Source: Atopobium sp. BS2
GTDB taxonomy: Bacteria; Actinomycetota; Coriobacteriia; Coriobacteriales; Atopobiaceae
Direction: 5' to 3'
NCBI RefSeq assembly: GCF_000565075.1
Contig: NZ_JDFG01000040.1
Span: 18,320-82,319, forward strand
DNA length: 64,000 nucleotides
In this document: positions 46,400 through 54,727 of the stretch, piece by piece
Position numbering within the stretch: position 1 is the stretch's first letter
How the letters are laid out: each line of letters opens with the position of its first letter
The notes under the pieces: generated by a model
Databases searched by the model: none
Told to the model about the DNA's origin: nothing
Seen by the model: the letters and a program-made list of their open reading frames with translations, nothing else
Made by a program: the position numbers and the translations under genes

Positions 46400-48175
46400 A
46401 TGGGTGATCATATGGCTGACAGTTTTTCCCGTCGTTCGTTCTTTGCTCTGACTGGTATCACCGCCGCAGGCCTTGGCCTTGCTGGTTGTGCTCCATCAAA
46501 TCCTCAGGGCGGCACTACCACCACTGGTACTGAGCCACAGGACGGCTCTCCTGCAAACACTCCTCTGGATCAGCTTCCACTTCCAGAGAAGGGCAAGACG
46601 TACAACAATCCTAAGTCTCGTGATGAGGTTAAGGATGGCGGTACTCTGACTCAGCCAATCAACGAGATTGGTCCACAGTGGAATTACTACCAACTTGCTG
46701 GTAATACCTCTTACATGAACATCCTTCACGGTCTTATCAACCCTCGTGACCTGTTCCTTAACAATGCTGATGGCGATAAGTTTGAGCCAAACAAGGATTA
46801 CATCAAGGAATTCAAGGTAGAGGAGAAGGACGGCAAGCAGGTTGCTACCCTGACCTTCACTGATCAGGCCACCTTCAACGATGGTACCGCTATTGATTGG
46901 ACCGCAATTCAGACTGCATTCATCACTATGTGTGGTCAGAATAAAAAGTTTGCGGTTTCTTCAACTGATGGTTATGACAAGTATGAGTCTGTTGAGCAGG
47001 GTGATACTGCTAAGACCGCTGTTATTACCATGAAAGAGCCAGTCTATCCAATCGAGAGCATCTTGAGCTATGCTCTGCACCCAAAGCTTCAGGATCCAGA
47101 CTTCTTCAACAATGGTTACAACAATGAGCCACACAACGAGCTTGGTTCTGGTCCTTATATTGTTGATTCTTTCGATGACTCTGCTGTAACCTTCAAGCCA
47201 AATCCAAAGTGGTGGGGTGACGCTCCTAAGCTTGATACCCTTGTCTACAAGCAGATGGATACCCAGGCTTCCATTAACGCATTCAAGAACGAAGAGACTG
47301 ACACTACTGGTTCTTCCGTATCTGGTTCTGCTGAGCTTCTCTCTAACTTCACCGGTCTTGGTGATAAGGCACAGATTCGTCGTGGTCTTGGTATGTCTAT
47401 TGCTGTTATCGAGATCAACTCTACTCGCGGCGTTCTTCAGGATGTTGCAGTTCGTAAGGCATTCTGCCAGGTCGTTGACCCTGCAACTATCGTTTCTATC
47501 GTCTTCCAGGGTGTTAACTGGAAAGAGGACGCACCAGGCTCCATGCTTTGGCCTTACTGGGCAGCCGGCTATGACAACAACCTCCCAGACGATCTCAAGA
47601 ACCTCAAGTCTGTTGACGAGCGCAAGGCCGCTGCTAAGAAGACCCTTGAGGATGCAGGCTACAAGCTTAACGGCGATTACTATGAGAAGGATGGCCAGCA
47701 GGTAACCTTTGCTTACACACTGTTCGGTGACGGTACTACTGTTAAGAACCGTGCTGCTGCAATCCAGAAGATGTGCAAGGACGCAGGTATTAATCTTACC
47801 CTTGATTCTCACCCATCTTCTGAGTTCTCTGATGTTCTTACCTCTGGCTCTTGGGATGTCTGCCTCTTTGGTTGGGTTGGTAGCTCAACTTCTTACAACA
47901 ACGGTGGCCAGCTCTATGGTTCTGAGTCTGGATCCAACTTTGGTCAGCAGGGTTCTGCAGAGACCGACGAGATGTTTGCAAAGGTTGTCTCTACCAAGGA
48001 CTTTGATGAGCGCATGAAGCTCATGAATGAGGCAGAGAAGAAGATGATGCAGACTTACGCATATCTTCCTATCTACACTGGTCCAGACTGCTACGTTGTT
48101 AAGAAGGGTCTTGCCAACTTTGGTCCATCACTCTTCCAGAGCGTACCTGCAACCATTGTTGGTTGGCAGAAGTAA
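46400..48175 (+). CDS. Oligopeptide-binding lipoprotein, OppA type
   Basis: The 591-residue precursor has a Tat leader (SRRSFFALTG) and a lipobox with Cys30 (LAGC). A Thr/Gly-rich linker and a family-5 binding domain follow, with FNDGTAIDWTAIQTAF and GSGPYIVDSFDD motifs. An internal ATG at 46412 preceded by GGGTGA is an equally good start (587 residues). It lies downstream of oppB-C-DF on the same strand and is codon-optimised. Peptides are the expected ligand. It is larger than the 25.7-kb binding protein and only distantly similar to it. Confidence 0.86.
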   Translation: MGDHMADSFSRRSFFALTGITAAGLGLAGCAPSNPQGGTTTTGTEPQDGSPANTPLDQLPLPEKGKTYNNPKSRDEVKDGGTLTQPINEIGPQWNYYQLAGNTSYMNILHGLINPRDLFLNNADGDKFEPNKDYIKEFKVEEKDGKQVATLTFTDQATFNDGTAIDWTAIQTAFITMCGQNKKFAVSSTDGYDKYESVEQGDTAKTAVITMKEPVYPIESILSYALHPKLQDPDFFNNGYNNEPHNELGSGPYIVDSFDDSAVTFKPNPKWWGDAPKLDTLVYKQMDTQASINAFKNEETDTTGSSVSGSAELLSNFTGLGDKAQIRRGLGMSIAVIEINSTRGVLQDVAVRKAFCQVVDPATIVSIVFQGVNWKEDAPGSMLWPYWAAGYDNNLPDDLKNLKSVDERKAAAKKTLEDAGYKLNGDYYEKDGQQVTFAYTLFGDGTTVKNRAAAIQKMCKDAGINLTLDSHPSSEFSDVLTSGSWDVCLFGWVGSSTSYNNGGQLYGSESGSNFGQQGSAETDEMFAKVVSTKDFDERMKLMNEAEKKMMQTYAYLPIYTGPDCYVVKKGLANFGPSLFQSVPATIVGWQK

Positions 48176-48282
48176 GCAAGGGATAAGGCGGTCTTCTCGC
48201 AAAGTTCTTTTGAGAAAAAGTTTTAAATTTTCTCTCAAATGTTGCTTGAAGATGTGTTAGTATATCCCTCGCTGCAAAGCAA

Positions 48283-48372
48283 GTCGGAGTGGCGGAATTG
48301 GCAGACGCGCTAGCTTGAGGTGCTAGTGACCTACTAACGGTTGTGCGGGTTCAAGTCCCGCCTCCGACACCA
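48283..48372 (+). tRNA. tRNA-Leu (anticodon GAG)
   Basis: Acceptor GTCGGAG / CTCCGAC, anticodon loop TTGAGGT (GAG), long variable arm as in class II tRNAs, T-arm GCGGGTTCAAGTCCCGC, and an encoded CCA. A terminator follows 10 bp later. The upstream block TATATCCCTCGCTGC (48261-48275) is shared with tRNA-Val. Confidence 0.95.
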
Positions 48373-48381
48373 CGGAATTTC

Positions 48382-48411
48382 GGCGGATCTCTTCGGAGGT
48401 CCGCCTTTTTC
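48382..48411 (+). terminator. Intrinsic terminator of tRNA-Leu
   Basis: GGCGGA ... TCCGCC stem with an inner CTTCGG loop, followed by TTTTT. Confidence 0.88.
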
Positions 48412-48460
48412 GTATACTTAGGCAATGTGATTTGTTTTTTCTTGTTGGTAAGGAGTGACT

Positions 48461-50842
48461 GTGGCAGATAACAAGCTGAGCGTAAGGCGTGTTGAGGGAG
48501 TTGTCGACGGAACCGTTGCTGCAACTCTGTCTCAGTTGCTACGACTGACTAGCGATGCAGTTATTGTATTTAATATGGAGGGCATGGTTCTTCTCGCCAA
48601 TGAGGAGGCCGAAAGCCTATTTGCTAAGGAAGACGGCACCATTGCCGGCCTGGATGTTCGCTTTTTGTTCACGCCGGCAAATCAAGAAAACCTGCAGAAA
48701 CCGTTCTTTGTAGAGTCGTTGCCGTTTACGATTGATGGCTCCACTTCCATGGTGGCCGCTCCCGCGCAAGATGGCACCTCGCAGGTCTTAAGTGTGCGTG
48801 CAGATTATGTGGGTGCTCCTACACAGGCTATTGTTCTGACAGCGTCTAAGCTTCGTGACATGGCTGGCCCTGTGCACGATGATGAACGAATGGTGTTGGA
48901 CCTTCGCCGAGCCAATAAGAGGCTCTCAGGAGCGCTTCAGATTGTTTTGGACACGCTTGACTCAGAAGATATGGGTCAGCTTATCGAGCGCGTGTTAGAA
49001 GAGCTCTCAGAGACTGTCGAGGCTGATGGTGCGCTTATCTATCTTGCTGAGCAAGACGGGTACCACCTTCATGGTGCAACGGAGTCTTTGAGAAGTGCGT
49101 CATTGGATAGAATTCCTCGCTACTTTGCATTTAACAGCTCTCTGGAGCGTTTGACGTTTTATTCCGAGCACGCACTTCGCTTGCATACCATGCCTTTGAA
49201 CTCTAGCGCGCTCAAGCAGGGAAGAGTTAAAAAGCGCAACCTTGTTAACGAAGACACGCGCGAGGTCATAACTGTTGACGCAAGTCATTTGCCTCCGTTT
49301 ACCAGCTTTCTTGTGGTTCCTGTGTGGTTTGGTGGCCACATTGTTGCTCTGATTGAAGTGGGCTGGGAGCGTAAGCGTGCGCTTTTGGTTGAAGATGCAA
49401 GACTTCTGGACTCCATTGCAAATTACCTCTCGGTGCAGCTTGTAGGCGCGTTGTCGGCCATGAGAACGCAGCGTAGAGACACGCTTCGCGAGGCATTAGC
49501 TCGCGTGCGCCAAGGATTGCTTCATAGCGCTGCAGATGGCGAGAAGATCTCTGGCGAGCGATTACAGCAGGTTATGAGGTCGGTGGGTACCGATCTGAAT
49601 GCACAGGTTTTCTCGGTAGATTGTTGTGAGGTCACAGGCAACATTACGCTCCATGCGCTTGGCGCTGAGCAAGCGTTTGGCGACGCTCAGGACGGTGTGC
49701 AAGACAGCGCGCAGGCCGCAACGGAGGCCGGTGGCGCGCAGGATGGCGGCAACCAGATTGCGCTTCCATCGACGGTTGAGGGACTCAAGACAGGAGAGGG
49801 CGAGGCGTCAGTCAAAGAGGTTGAGCTTGAATCTGAGCTGAGTCGTGCGCTTGCTGCACAGGGTTTGCCCTGCAAGGGAGCCGTGCTTTTCTTGGGTAAG
49901 TTTGCTGGCGAGCAGCATACCTGGCTCTTCTTGCGAGAAGAAAACGCTGAGCCTCTGAGTGATATTGAGCTTGATTTCTTGGACCGCGTGATGCTGCTGG
50001 TACATTCTCTGGCAGTTGGCGCCGAAGAGAGTCAGCAGAACAAGCATATCTCGCAGGCGCTCCAGTCAGGTATGAAGAATGACCTGCAGAAGGTAGAAGG
50101 AATCTCTGCCGAAGGAATTTATTCGTCCGCAACCGCCGATGCGTTTGTCGGCGGCGATTTCTATAGCATGATTAAATTGCCAGGACGCCGCGCGTGCATC
50201 ATCATGGGTGACGTTTCTGGCAAGGGTATTGAGGCAGCTTCTATTTCATCCGCAGTTAAAACGGCACTTTCTGCCTATGCGTGGGAGGGAAGAACTCCCG
50301 CTCGTATGGTGGCAACGCTGAATGAATTTCTGTTGGGCTTCTCGAGAGTAGAAACATTTGCAACGCTCTTTGTTGGCATTGTTGACCTTACAACTTCGTC
50401 GCTGACCTACTGCTCCGCTGGTCATCCACCTGCGATTTTGGTGTCTGCTCAATCGGGCGACGCTGAGCTTTTGGACGTTCAGTCGGGCGTTGTGGGCGCG
50501 TTTCACGACATGGAGTACAAAAACGGTACGATTCGCTTGCACGAGGGCGATATCCTGCTGCTTTACACCGACGGAACCACAGAGGCTCGCAGTCCCGAAG
50601 GCGCGTTCTTTGGCGAAACTGGCCTGCGCGACATGATTATGAACGAGGTTCCTCGTGGCTTTGACGGCCTGCTCAATAGGTTCTTGAGCACGCTTGATCG
50701 CTATACCGGCCGAAGGCTTGACGACGATGTTGCCATGGTTGCCCTGCGCTTTGACGAGCTTGGCGGCGTCGATTCTCGCACGCTCGGCGGCACTGACTCT
50801 GGCAAGCTTAGCAGCGCCGACTTAGCCGAGAAGAGCAACTAG
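48461..50842 (+). CDS. PP2C-type (SpoIIE/RsbU-like) serine phosphatase with PAS and GAF sensors
   Basis: The GTG at 48461 is chosen because AAGGAG lies 5 nt upstream, giving 793 residues. Residues about 15-130 look like a PAS domain (SDAVIVFNMEGMVLLANEEAE). A short coiled helix precedes a GAF-like region (about 160-330). An Ala/Gln/Gly-rich insert lies near 410-435. The C-terminal SpoIIE/RsbU phosphatase (about 550-770) keeps metal ligands in VGGDFYS, MGDVSGKG, GHPP and DDDVAMV. It would dephosphorylate a STAS-domain partner, most likely the next gene product, in response to an internal signal. No membrane segment is seen. Confidence 0.88.
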   Translation: MADNKLSVRRVEGVVDGTVAATLSQLLRLTSDAVIVFNMEGMVLLANEEAESLFAKEDGTIAGLDVRFLFTPANQENLQKPFFVESLPFTIDGSTSMVAAPAQDGTSQVLSVRADYVGAPTQAIVLTASKLRDMAGPVHDDERMVLDLRRANKRLSGALQIVLDTLDSEDMGQLIERVLEELSETVEADGALIYLAEQDGYHLHGATESLRSASLDRIPRYFAFNSSLERLTFYSEHALRLHTMPLNSSALKQGRVKKRNLVNEDTREVITVDASHLPPFTSFLVVPVWFGGHIVALIEVGWERKRALLVEDARLLDSIANYLSVQLVGALSAMRTQRRDTLREALARVRQGLLHSAADGEKISGERLQQVMRSVGTDLNAQVFSVDCCEVTGNITLHALGAEQAFGDAQDGVQDSAQAATEAGGAQDGGNQIALPSTVEGLKTGEGEASVKEVELESELSRALAAQGLPCKGAVLFLGKFAGEQHTWLFLREENAEPLSDIELDFLDRVMLLVHSLAVGAEESQQNKHISQALQSGMKNDLQKVEGISAEGIYSSATADAFVGGDFYSMIKLPGRRACIIMGDVSGKGIEAASISSAVKTALSAYAWEGRTPARMVATLNEFLLGFSRVETFATLFVGIVDLTTSSLTYCSAGHPPAILVSAQSGDAELLDVQSGVVGAFHDMEYKNGTIRLHEGDILLLYTDGTTEARSPEGAFFGETGLRDMIMNEVPRGFDGLLNRFLSTLDRYTGRRLDDDVAMVALRFDELGGVDSRTLGGTDSGKLSSADLAEKSN

Positions 50843-50927
50843 ACGGGTTTCTCGCCAAGGAAACGATTTTCTCGTCAAAAAATGCAGATATCTGAAATTC
50901 TTGTTGCTGCGCGGGAACAAGAAACGT

Positions 50928-51659
50928 ATGTATACGCAGCCAAACATAGCAGTTGTTTCAGTCAATACTGACCTTGACGTGAGGGGAGTCCCGCGCGTGA
51001 AGGCTCAGATTGAGCAACTCATTGATAGCGGCTGCAGAAGAATTGTGCTGAATATGTCGGAGGTTTCGTACATCGATTCATGCGGTATGGGCTTTATCGT
51101 GTGCGCTGTTCGACGCATGAAGACGCTCGGCGGTCTTATGAGCTTGACCAACGTGCAACCGACGGCGTTTAAGGCCTTGGTGCGCATGGGTCTTATCGAT
51201 TTCATGCCAATAAGTACCTGCGCCGCTAAGTCGCGCGTGACTCCGCTTGCACCGGGCACACATCCGTCGTTCCAGACAACGTTTAGAGTTGATCCCAATA
51301 AAATGTGCGACGCTCGTTCAAGGGCTATCGCGCTGCTGAAGACGCTGCCGTTGACCTCGGACCAAAAGTTTGACATTGAACTTGCAGTTGGCGAGGCTAT
51401 TGGCAACGCCGTTGATCACGCGTGCGAGAAGGGCGTGCTGACCACGGTTTCCGCGTATCCAGACAGGGTGGTCATTGACGTCTCGGATTGTGGCGGCGGC
51501 TTTAGCATCTCCGACGAGGAAGAGCCTCCCGAGACCGGCCAGTTTGCCGAGCGTGGACGCGGCGTTAAGCTGATGCGCCTGCTTATGGACGCAGTGTCTA
51601 TCCAGGAGAAACCTTCCGGTAACGGTACCATTGTTCGCCTGGTCAAGATGATGCGCTAG
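50928..51659 (+). CDS. Fused STAS (RsbV-like) and HATPase (RsbW-like) protein
   Basis: The 243-residue product joins two partner-switch components. Residues 1-100 form a STAS antagonist domain with VSYIDSCGMG, where Ser51 is at the usual phosphorylation site. Residues 110-243 form an anti-sigma-type HATPase: N box ELAVGEAIGNAVDH (E156, N160), G1 box DVSDCGGGF and G2 box GRGVKLM. Normally these are separate proteins that bind each other. The start at 50928 is preferred over an upstream TTG. No sigma factor is adjacent, so the final target is unknown. It lies 86 bp after the phosphatase gene. Confidence 0.82.
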   Translation: MYTQPNIAVVSVNTDLDVRGVPRVKAQIEQLIDSGCRRIVLNMSEVSYIDSCGMGFIVCAVRRMKTLGGLMSLTNVQPTAFKALVRMGLIDFMPISTCAAKSRVTPLAPGTHPSFQTTFRVDPNKMCDARSRAIALLKTLPLTSDQKFDIELAVGEAIGNAVDHACEKGVLTTVSAYPDRVVIDVSDCGGGFSISDEEEPPETGQFAERGRGVKLMRLLMDAVSIQEKPSGNGTIVRLVKMMR

Positions 51660-51670
51660 GGCGTGCGGGG

Positions 51671-51709
51671 TGCGTACGCAGGTTGTGTACGCAGGTTGCG
51701 TACGCAGGT
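51671..51709. repeat. Three tandem 13-bp repeats (TGCGTACGCAGGT)
   Basis: Three head-to-tail copies at 51671-51683, 51684-51696 and 51697-51709; the middle one has a single C-to-T change. Each contains the palindrome TGCGTACGCA, or TGTGTACGCA in copy 2. They start 12 bp after the RsbVW-like stop and precede its terminator. Confidence 0.8.
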
Positions 51710-51722
51710 TGCGAGTGATTTC

Positions 51723-51758
51723 AACCCGGTATCTATTTCGTGTGGATACCGGGTTTCT
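51723..51758 (+). terminator. Intrinsic terminator after the RsbVW-like gene
   Basis: Perfect 11-bp stem AACCCGGTATC / GATACCGGGTT with an 11-nt loop and TCTTG tail. Confidence 0.85.
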
Positions 51759-51778
51759 TGTGCGTATATGCTGGGAGT

Positions 51779-51932
51779 AGACGGGTTTCTCGCCAGACGG
51801 GTGGCGTGAGCTGGCGCGAGCCTGCTGTAAGCCTGATTTTCTCGCCATGTCTGAACGATTTGCCTGAAAAACACGCCTAGTCTGAGCTATTTGCCGGTTT
51901 TTCTCGCCAAGTCTGAGCTGTTTTACTCAGAC
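51779..51932. repeat. Intergenic array of TTTCTCGCCA-containing units
   Basis: Three copies of TTTCTCGCCA (51786, 51838, 51900). The first lies in a 17-bp word AGACGGGTTTCTCGCCA that is repeated exactly at 50841-50857. The second and third share a longer unit TTTTCTCGCCAnGTCTGAnC (51837 and 51899). The third is followed by hairpin GTCTGAG ... CTCAGAC (51911-51932). There is no coding potential. Confidence 0.7.
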
Positions 51933-51983
51933 ATGGTGGGGTTTTCAGGCTCGCAAAATTTGGAGACAACACCCTAGTTAGAA

Positions 51984-52142
51984 CGTGCCTGATTTCTGCA
52001 AAGAATCTGTAACTTCTGCCTAAAAATGTAAAAGAAACTGTGGATTTGCCTGATTTTGTCAAAGAATCGGTACCTCAAATACAGATTCTTTGCACTTTTC
52101 AGGCTCGTCTGACTAAAACGTTTGCACTTTTCAGGCACGCAA
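51984..52142. repeat. 28-bp dispersed/inverted repeat family
   Basis: Copies at 51984-52011 and 52045-52072 are direct (core GCCTGATTT...CAAAGAATC). Copies at 52080-52107 and about 52115-52142 are inverted (TTTGCACTTTTCAGGC). TGCAAAGAATCTGTA (51997-52011) and TACAGATTCTTTGCA (52080-52094) are perfect 15-bp complements. A further half copy (TTTTCAGGCTCGCAAA) is near 51942. The 561-bp gap 51660-52220 holds no gene. Confidence 0.7.
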
Positions 52143-52181
52143 TCCAGAGCCTCAGCAAGCGCAGCGGAAGACGCGCGCGAC

Positions 52182-52210
52182 AAAAAGAAACCCCAGCCGA
52201 AGCTGGGGTT
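52182..52210 (-). terminator. Intrinsic terminator of the tRNA-Gly/tRNA-Cys transcript
   Basis: On the minus strand AACCCCAGC-TTCG-GCTGGGGTT is followed by TCTTTTTG. It lies 11 bp past the tRNA-Cys CCA. Confidence 0.9.
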
Positions 52211-52220
52211 GTCAATTCAC

Positions 52221-52294
52221 TGGAGGCGAGACCCGGATTCGAACCGGGGATAAAGGCTTTGCAGGCCTCTGCCTTACCACTTGGCCATCTCGCC
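52221..52294 (-). tRNA. tRNA-Cys (anticodon GCA)
   Basis: Minus strand: acceptor GGCGAGA / TCTCGCC, D-arm GGCCAAGTGGTAAGGC, anticodon GCA in CTGCAAA, T-arm CCCGGTTCGAATCCGGG and encoded CCA. Second gene after tRNA-Gly. Confidence 0.95.
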
Positions 52295-52299
52295 ATATG

Positions 52300-52323
52300 A
52301 AAAAGGCCGAAACGAATCCGGCC
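52300..52323 (-). terminator. Hairpin between tRNA-Gly and tRNA-Cys
   Basis: Minus strand GGCCG ... CGGCC followed by TTTTT. It may be a weak terminator or a processing site, since no separate promoter for tRNA-Cys is visible. Confidence 0.6.
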
Positions 52324-52332
52324 GAAAAATCA

Positions 52333-52408
52333 TGGAGCGGGCTACGGGGTTCGAACCCGCGACCTCAACCTTGGCAAGGTTGCGCGCTACCAACTGCGCT
52401 AAGCCCGC
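52333..52408 (-). tRNA. tRNA-Gly (anticodon GCC)
   Basis: Minus strand: acceptor GCGGGCT / AGCCCGC, anticodon loop TTGCCAA (GCC), T-arm GCGGGTTCGAACCCCGT, encoded CCA. It lies directly after a near-consensus promoter. Confidence 0.95.
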
Positions 52409-52421
52409 GAACGCGAGGAAT

Positions 52422-52450
52422 AATATACGCAAGTTCACGGCTGAGCGCAA
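52422..52450 (-). promoter_or_regulatory. Sigma-70-type promoter of tRNA-Gly/tRNA-Cys
   Basis: Minus strand: -35 TTGCGC (52450-52445), 17-bp spacer, -10 TATATT (52427-52422). The predicted start is a few bases before the tRNA-Gly 5' end. The 52409-52610 gap holds nothing else that I can identify. Confidence 0.7.
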
Positions 52451-52610
52451 GTGTAAATTTCAAAATCGTCAAACTTTTTTAGAAAAGTCACGAACCCCGT
52501 GGCGCTCAAGAGGTGGATTTTTCTTGCAAAGCTTGTAAATAAGAGCAGGTAGATTGCCAAGTGTGACTGCTTGCCGTATCATAGAACAAGAACTTTTTGA
52601 ATGAGGTTGT

Positions 52611-53486
52611 ATGTTCTTTATTGTCGCGTCACTTTTAGCTCTTTTGACGCTTGCGTATCTTGTCGCAAGCGGTTTTGTTCGCGTGGTGCGATATTTTTGG
52701 GGCTGGCTTTCGTCTGGCGAGAAGATCGATGGACTTGCAGGCGATGCCGTATCAGCTGCACCCCAGACCGCTCCGTTCTCCAAGCCAAAACCAACGCAAG
52801 CGGAGCTCTCAGCATATTTGGACACGATGCATCTTGGCTGGTACCAGGTGGTCATCCTCTTCATTGTGGGTTGCATGGCCGGACTTCTTATCGAAGAAAT
52901 CTGGATGCTCATTACCGCTGGCCTGACCGAGAGCAGGGTTGGCCTCATCTGGGGACCATTTTCCCCGCTTTATGGAACTGGCGCGGTGTTTCTCACGGTT
53001 ATTTGTTACCAGCTGCACAAGCACCATGCCAATAGCCTTGTTATTTTCCTGGTTTCGGTTGTTATTGGTGGCACGCTGGAGCAGCTTACCGGCTGGGGAA
53101 TGCAAGAGATTTTCCACTCGGAATCGTGGACGTACACTCTTCTTCCAGATGCCATCACACAGTGGGTGGCCTGGCGATTCTTGGGATTTTGGGGCATTTT
53201 GGGTCTGATTTGGTGTCGGGTTATTATGCCTCGCGCGCTCTACAAGATTGGTGAGCCAACATCAAAAAGACAAGCAATTTTTGTTACCCTGCTTACGGTG
53301 TATCTTGTCGCCGACATTTCAATGACGGTGGCATGCCTAGGCAGAAAGGCTCAGCGAGACGCTGGCGTTCCTCCGTCAAATGCGTTCGAGATGTGGGTAG
53401 ATACTCATTACGACGACAGCTTTGTATCTACTCGTTTCCAGAACATGACCTTTACACCGCAAGCACGCAACGCCGCACGTCCGTAA
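52611..53486 (+). CDS. Putative ABC transporter permease of the CmpB type (PF06541-like)
   Basis: The 291-residue membrane protein has an N-terminal helix, a 50-residue hydrophilic linker and four to five further helices. Conserved family elements are GLIWGPFSPLYGTGAV (about 105-120) and GGTLEQLTGWGMQEIFHSESWTY (in part), plus an R-F-LGFWGILGL helix. Despite the family name, transport has not been shown to my knowledge, and no ATPase lies beside it. It precedes the desulfurase gene by 35 bp, with no obvious functional link. Confidence 0.7.
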   Translation: MFFIVASLLALLTLAYLVASGFVRVVRYFWGWLSSGEKIDGLAGDAVSAAPQTAPFSKPKPTQAELSAYLDTMHLGWYQVVILFIVGCMAGLLIEEIWMLITAGLTESRVGLIWGPFSPLYGTGAVFLTVICYQLHKHHANSLVIFLVSVVIGGTLEQLTGWGMQEIFHSESWTYTLLPDAITQWVAWRFLGFWGILGLIWCRVIMPRALYKIGEPTSKRQAIFVTLLTVYLVADISMTVACLGRKAQRDAGVPPSNAFEMWVDTHYDDSFVSTRFQNMTFTPQARNAARP

Positions 53487-53521
53487 GCCCGCAAGACCGC
53501 GAGAAACCCAAAGGATTTGTA

Positions 53522-54727
53522 ATGCACATGCCTTCTGTAAAACCAGAACATCCAACAGGCAACGTGTACCTGGACTTTGCCGCAGCTACACCTATGGATC
53601 CACGAGTGGTTGATGCTATGATTCCGTACTTCACGGAGAAGTTCTACAACCCTTCAGCACCGTATGCTCTGTCTCGCCAGGTTCGTGACGAGGTAGAACG
53701 TGCCCGCGCTGTCTTGGCGCATGCCATTGGTGCTCGTCCAGGAAACGTAGTACTCACAGCAGGTGCTACAGAGGCCAACAACCTAGCGTTTGCAACGATT
53801 TCGGAAGATGCACACGTTATTGTGGACGCCATTGAGCACGAGAGTGTTCTTGCGTGTGCAGGGATTTTCTCGCACAAGACACTACGCGTAGAAGCAGACG
53901 GTCGTGTGGATCCAGAGCGCGTAGCAAAGGCGCTCAAGCCAGAGACTGAGCTGGTTTCCATTGAACTTGCAAACGGGGAGATTGGTACCATTCAGCCTAT
54001 CCGAGAGATTTCACAGGTGCTTGCCAAGGAGCGCTCGCGCAGGCTTGCAGCGGGGGAGACTCGTCCGCTGCATTTGCACGTAGACGCCTCTCAGGCTGCG
54101 GCATACTTGAGTGTGAACGTGTCGTCTTTGGGCGTGGACATGTTGACGCTTTCTGCAGCAAAGCTTTCCGGTCCAAAGCAGGTAGGTCTCTTGTGGGCCT
54201 CCGATGATGTGCGCTTAAGGCCGCTGGTGCTCGGCGGCGGACAAGAAGGTGGCGTTCGCTCGGGCACGGAGAATGTTGCGGGCGTCATTGGTTTTGCGTG
54301 TGCTTTAGCGCTTGCTGATGAGACTCGCACTGACGAGGCAAAACGGGTTTCTCGCCTTAGAGATCAGCTGCAGACGCTGCTTTGCACAGAGTTTCCGCAG
54401 ATGATTGTCTCGGGGCCAAAGAACGCCAAGCTGAGGCTTCCTAATTTGCTGCACGTTTCTTTCCCGGGACTTGAGGCTCGCCGTCTGGTCATTCTGCTGG
54501 AGCGCCTGGGCGTGTCAGTGGGAACAGGCTCTGCGTGCGCCGCATCAAAGATGCAAATATCTCACGTGCTTGAGGCAATCGGAGCATCGCGAGAAGTAGC
54601 TGCGGGAAGCCTCAGGTTAACGCTTGGAAGAACTACCACAGAAGACGACATCTTGTACGCAGCTTGGGCAATCGCTGAGGCTGTTAAGCAGGAGTCCGCT
54701 CGTGTAGGAGTGACATGGGAGAACTAG
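53522..54727 (+). CDS. Cysteine desulfurase (NifS/IscS family)
   Basis: The 401-residue PLP enzyme takes sulfur from cysteine and passes it on as a persulfide. The ATG at 53522 follows AAAGGA; the frame is open further upstream within the previous gene. Key residues are His106 in EHESV, PLP-Lys214 in SAAKLSGPKQ and the sulfur-accepting Cys339 in GSACAA. The residue before Lys214 is Ala where His is usual (SxHK), a deviation worth noting. It overlaps mnmA by 13 bp, so its main client is probably MnmA for tRNA thiolation. Confidence 0.9.
   Translation: MHMPSVKPEHPTGNVYLDFAAATPMDPRVVDAMIPYFTEKFYNPSAPYALSRQVRDEVERARAVLAHAIGARPGNVVLTAGATEANNLAFATISEDAHVIVDAIEHESVLACAGIFSHKTLRVEADGRVDPERVAKALKPETELVSIELANGEIGTIQPIREISQVLAKERSRRLAAGETRPLHLHVDASQAAAYLSVNVSSLGVDMLTLSAAKLSGPKQVGLLWASDDVRLRPLVLGGGQEGGVRSGTENVAGVIGFACALALADETRTDEAKRVSRLRDQLQTLLCTEFPQMIVSGPKNAKLRLPNLLHVSFPGLEARRLVILLERLGVSVGTGSACAASKMQISHVLEAIGASREVAAGSLRLTLGRTTTEDDILYAAWAIAEAVKQESARVGVTWEN

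Noticed and set aside
51660..52142. Possible CRISPR array in the repeat-rich intergenic region
   Set aside because: Repeats vary in sequence, orientation and spacing, and no cas genes are near; it is not a CRISPR array.
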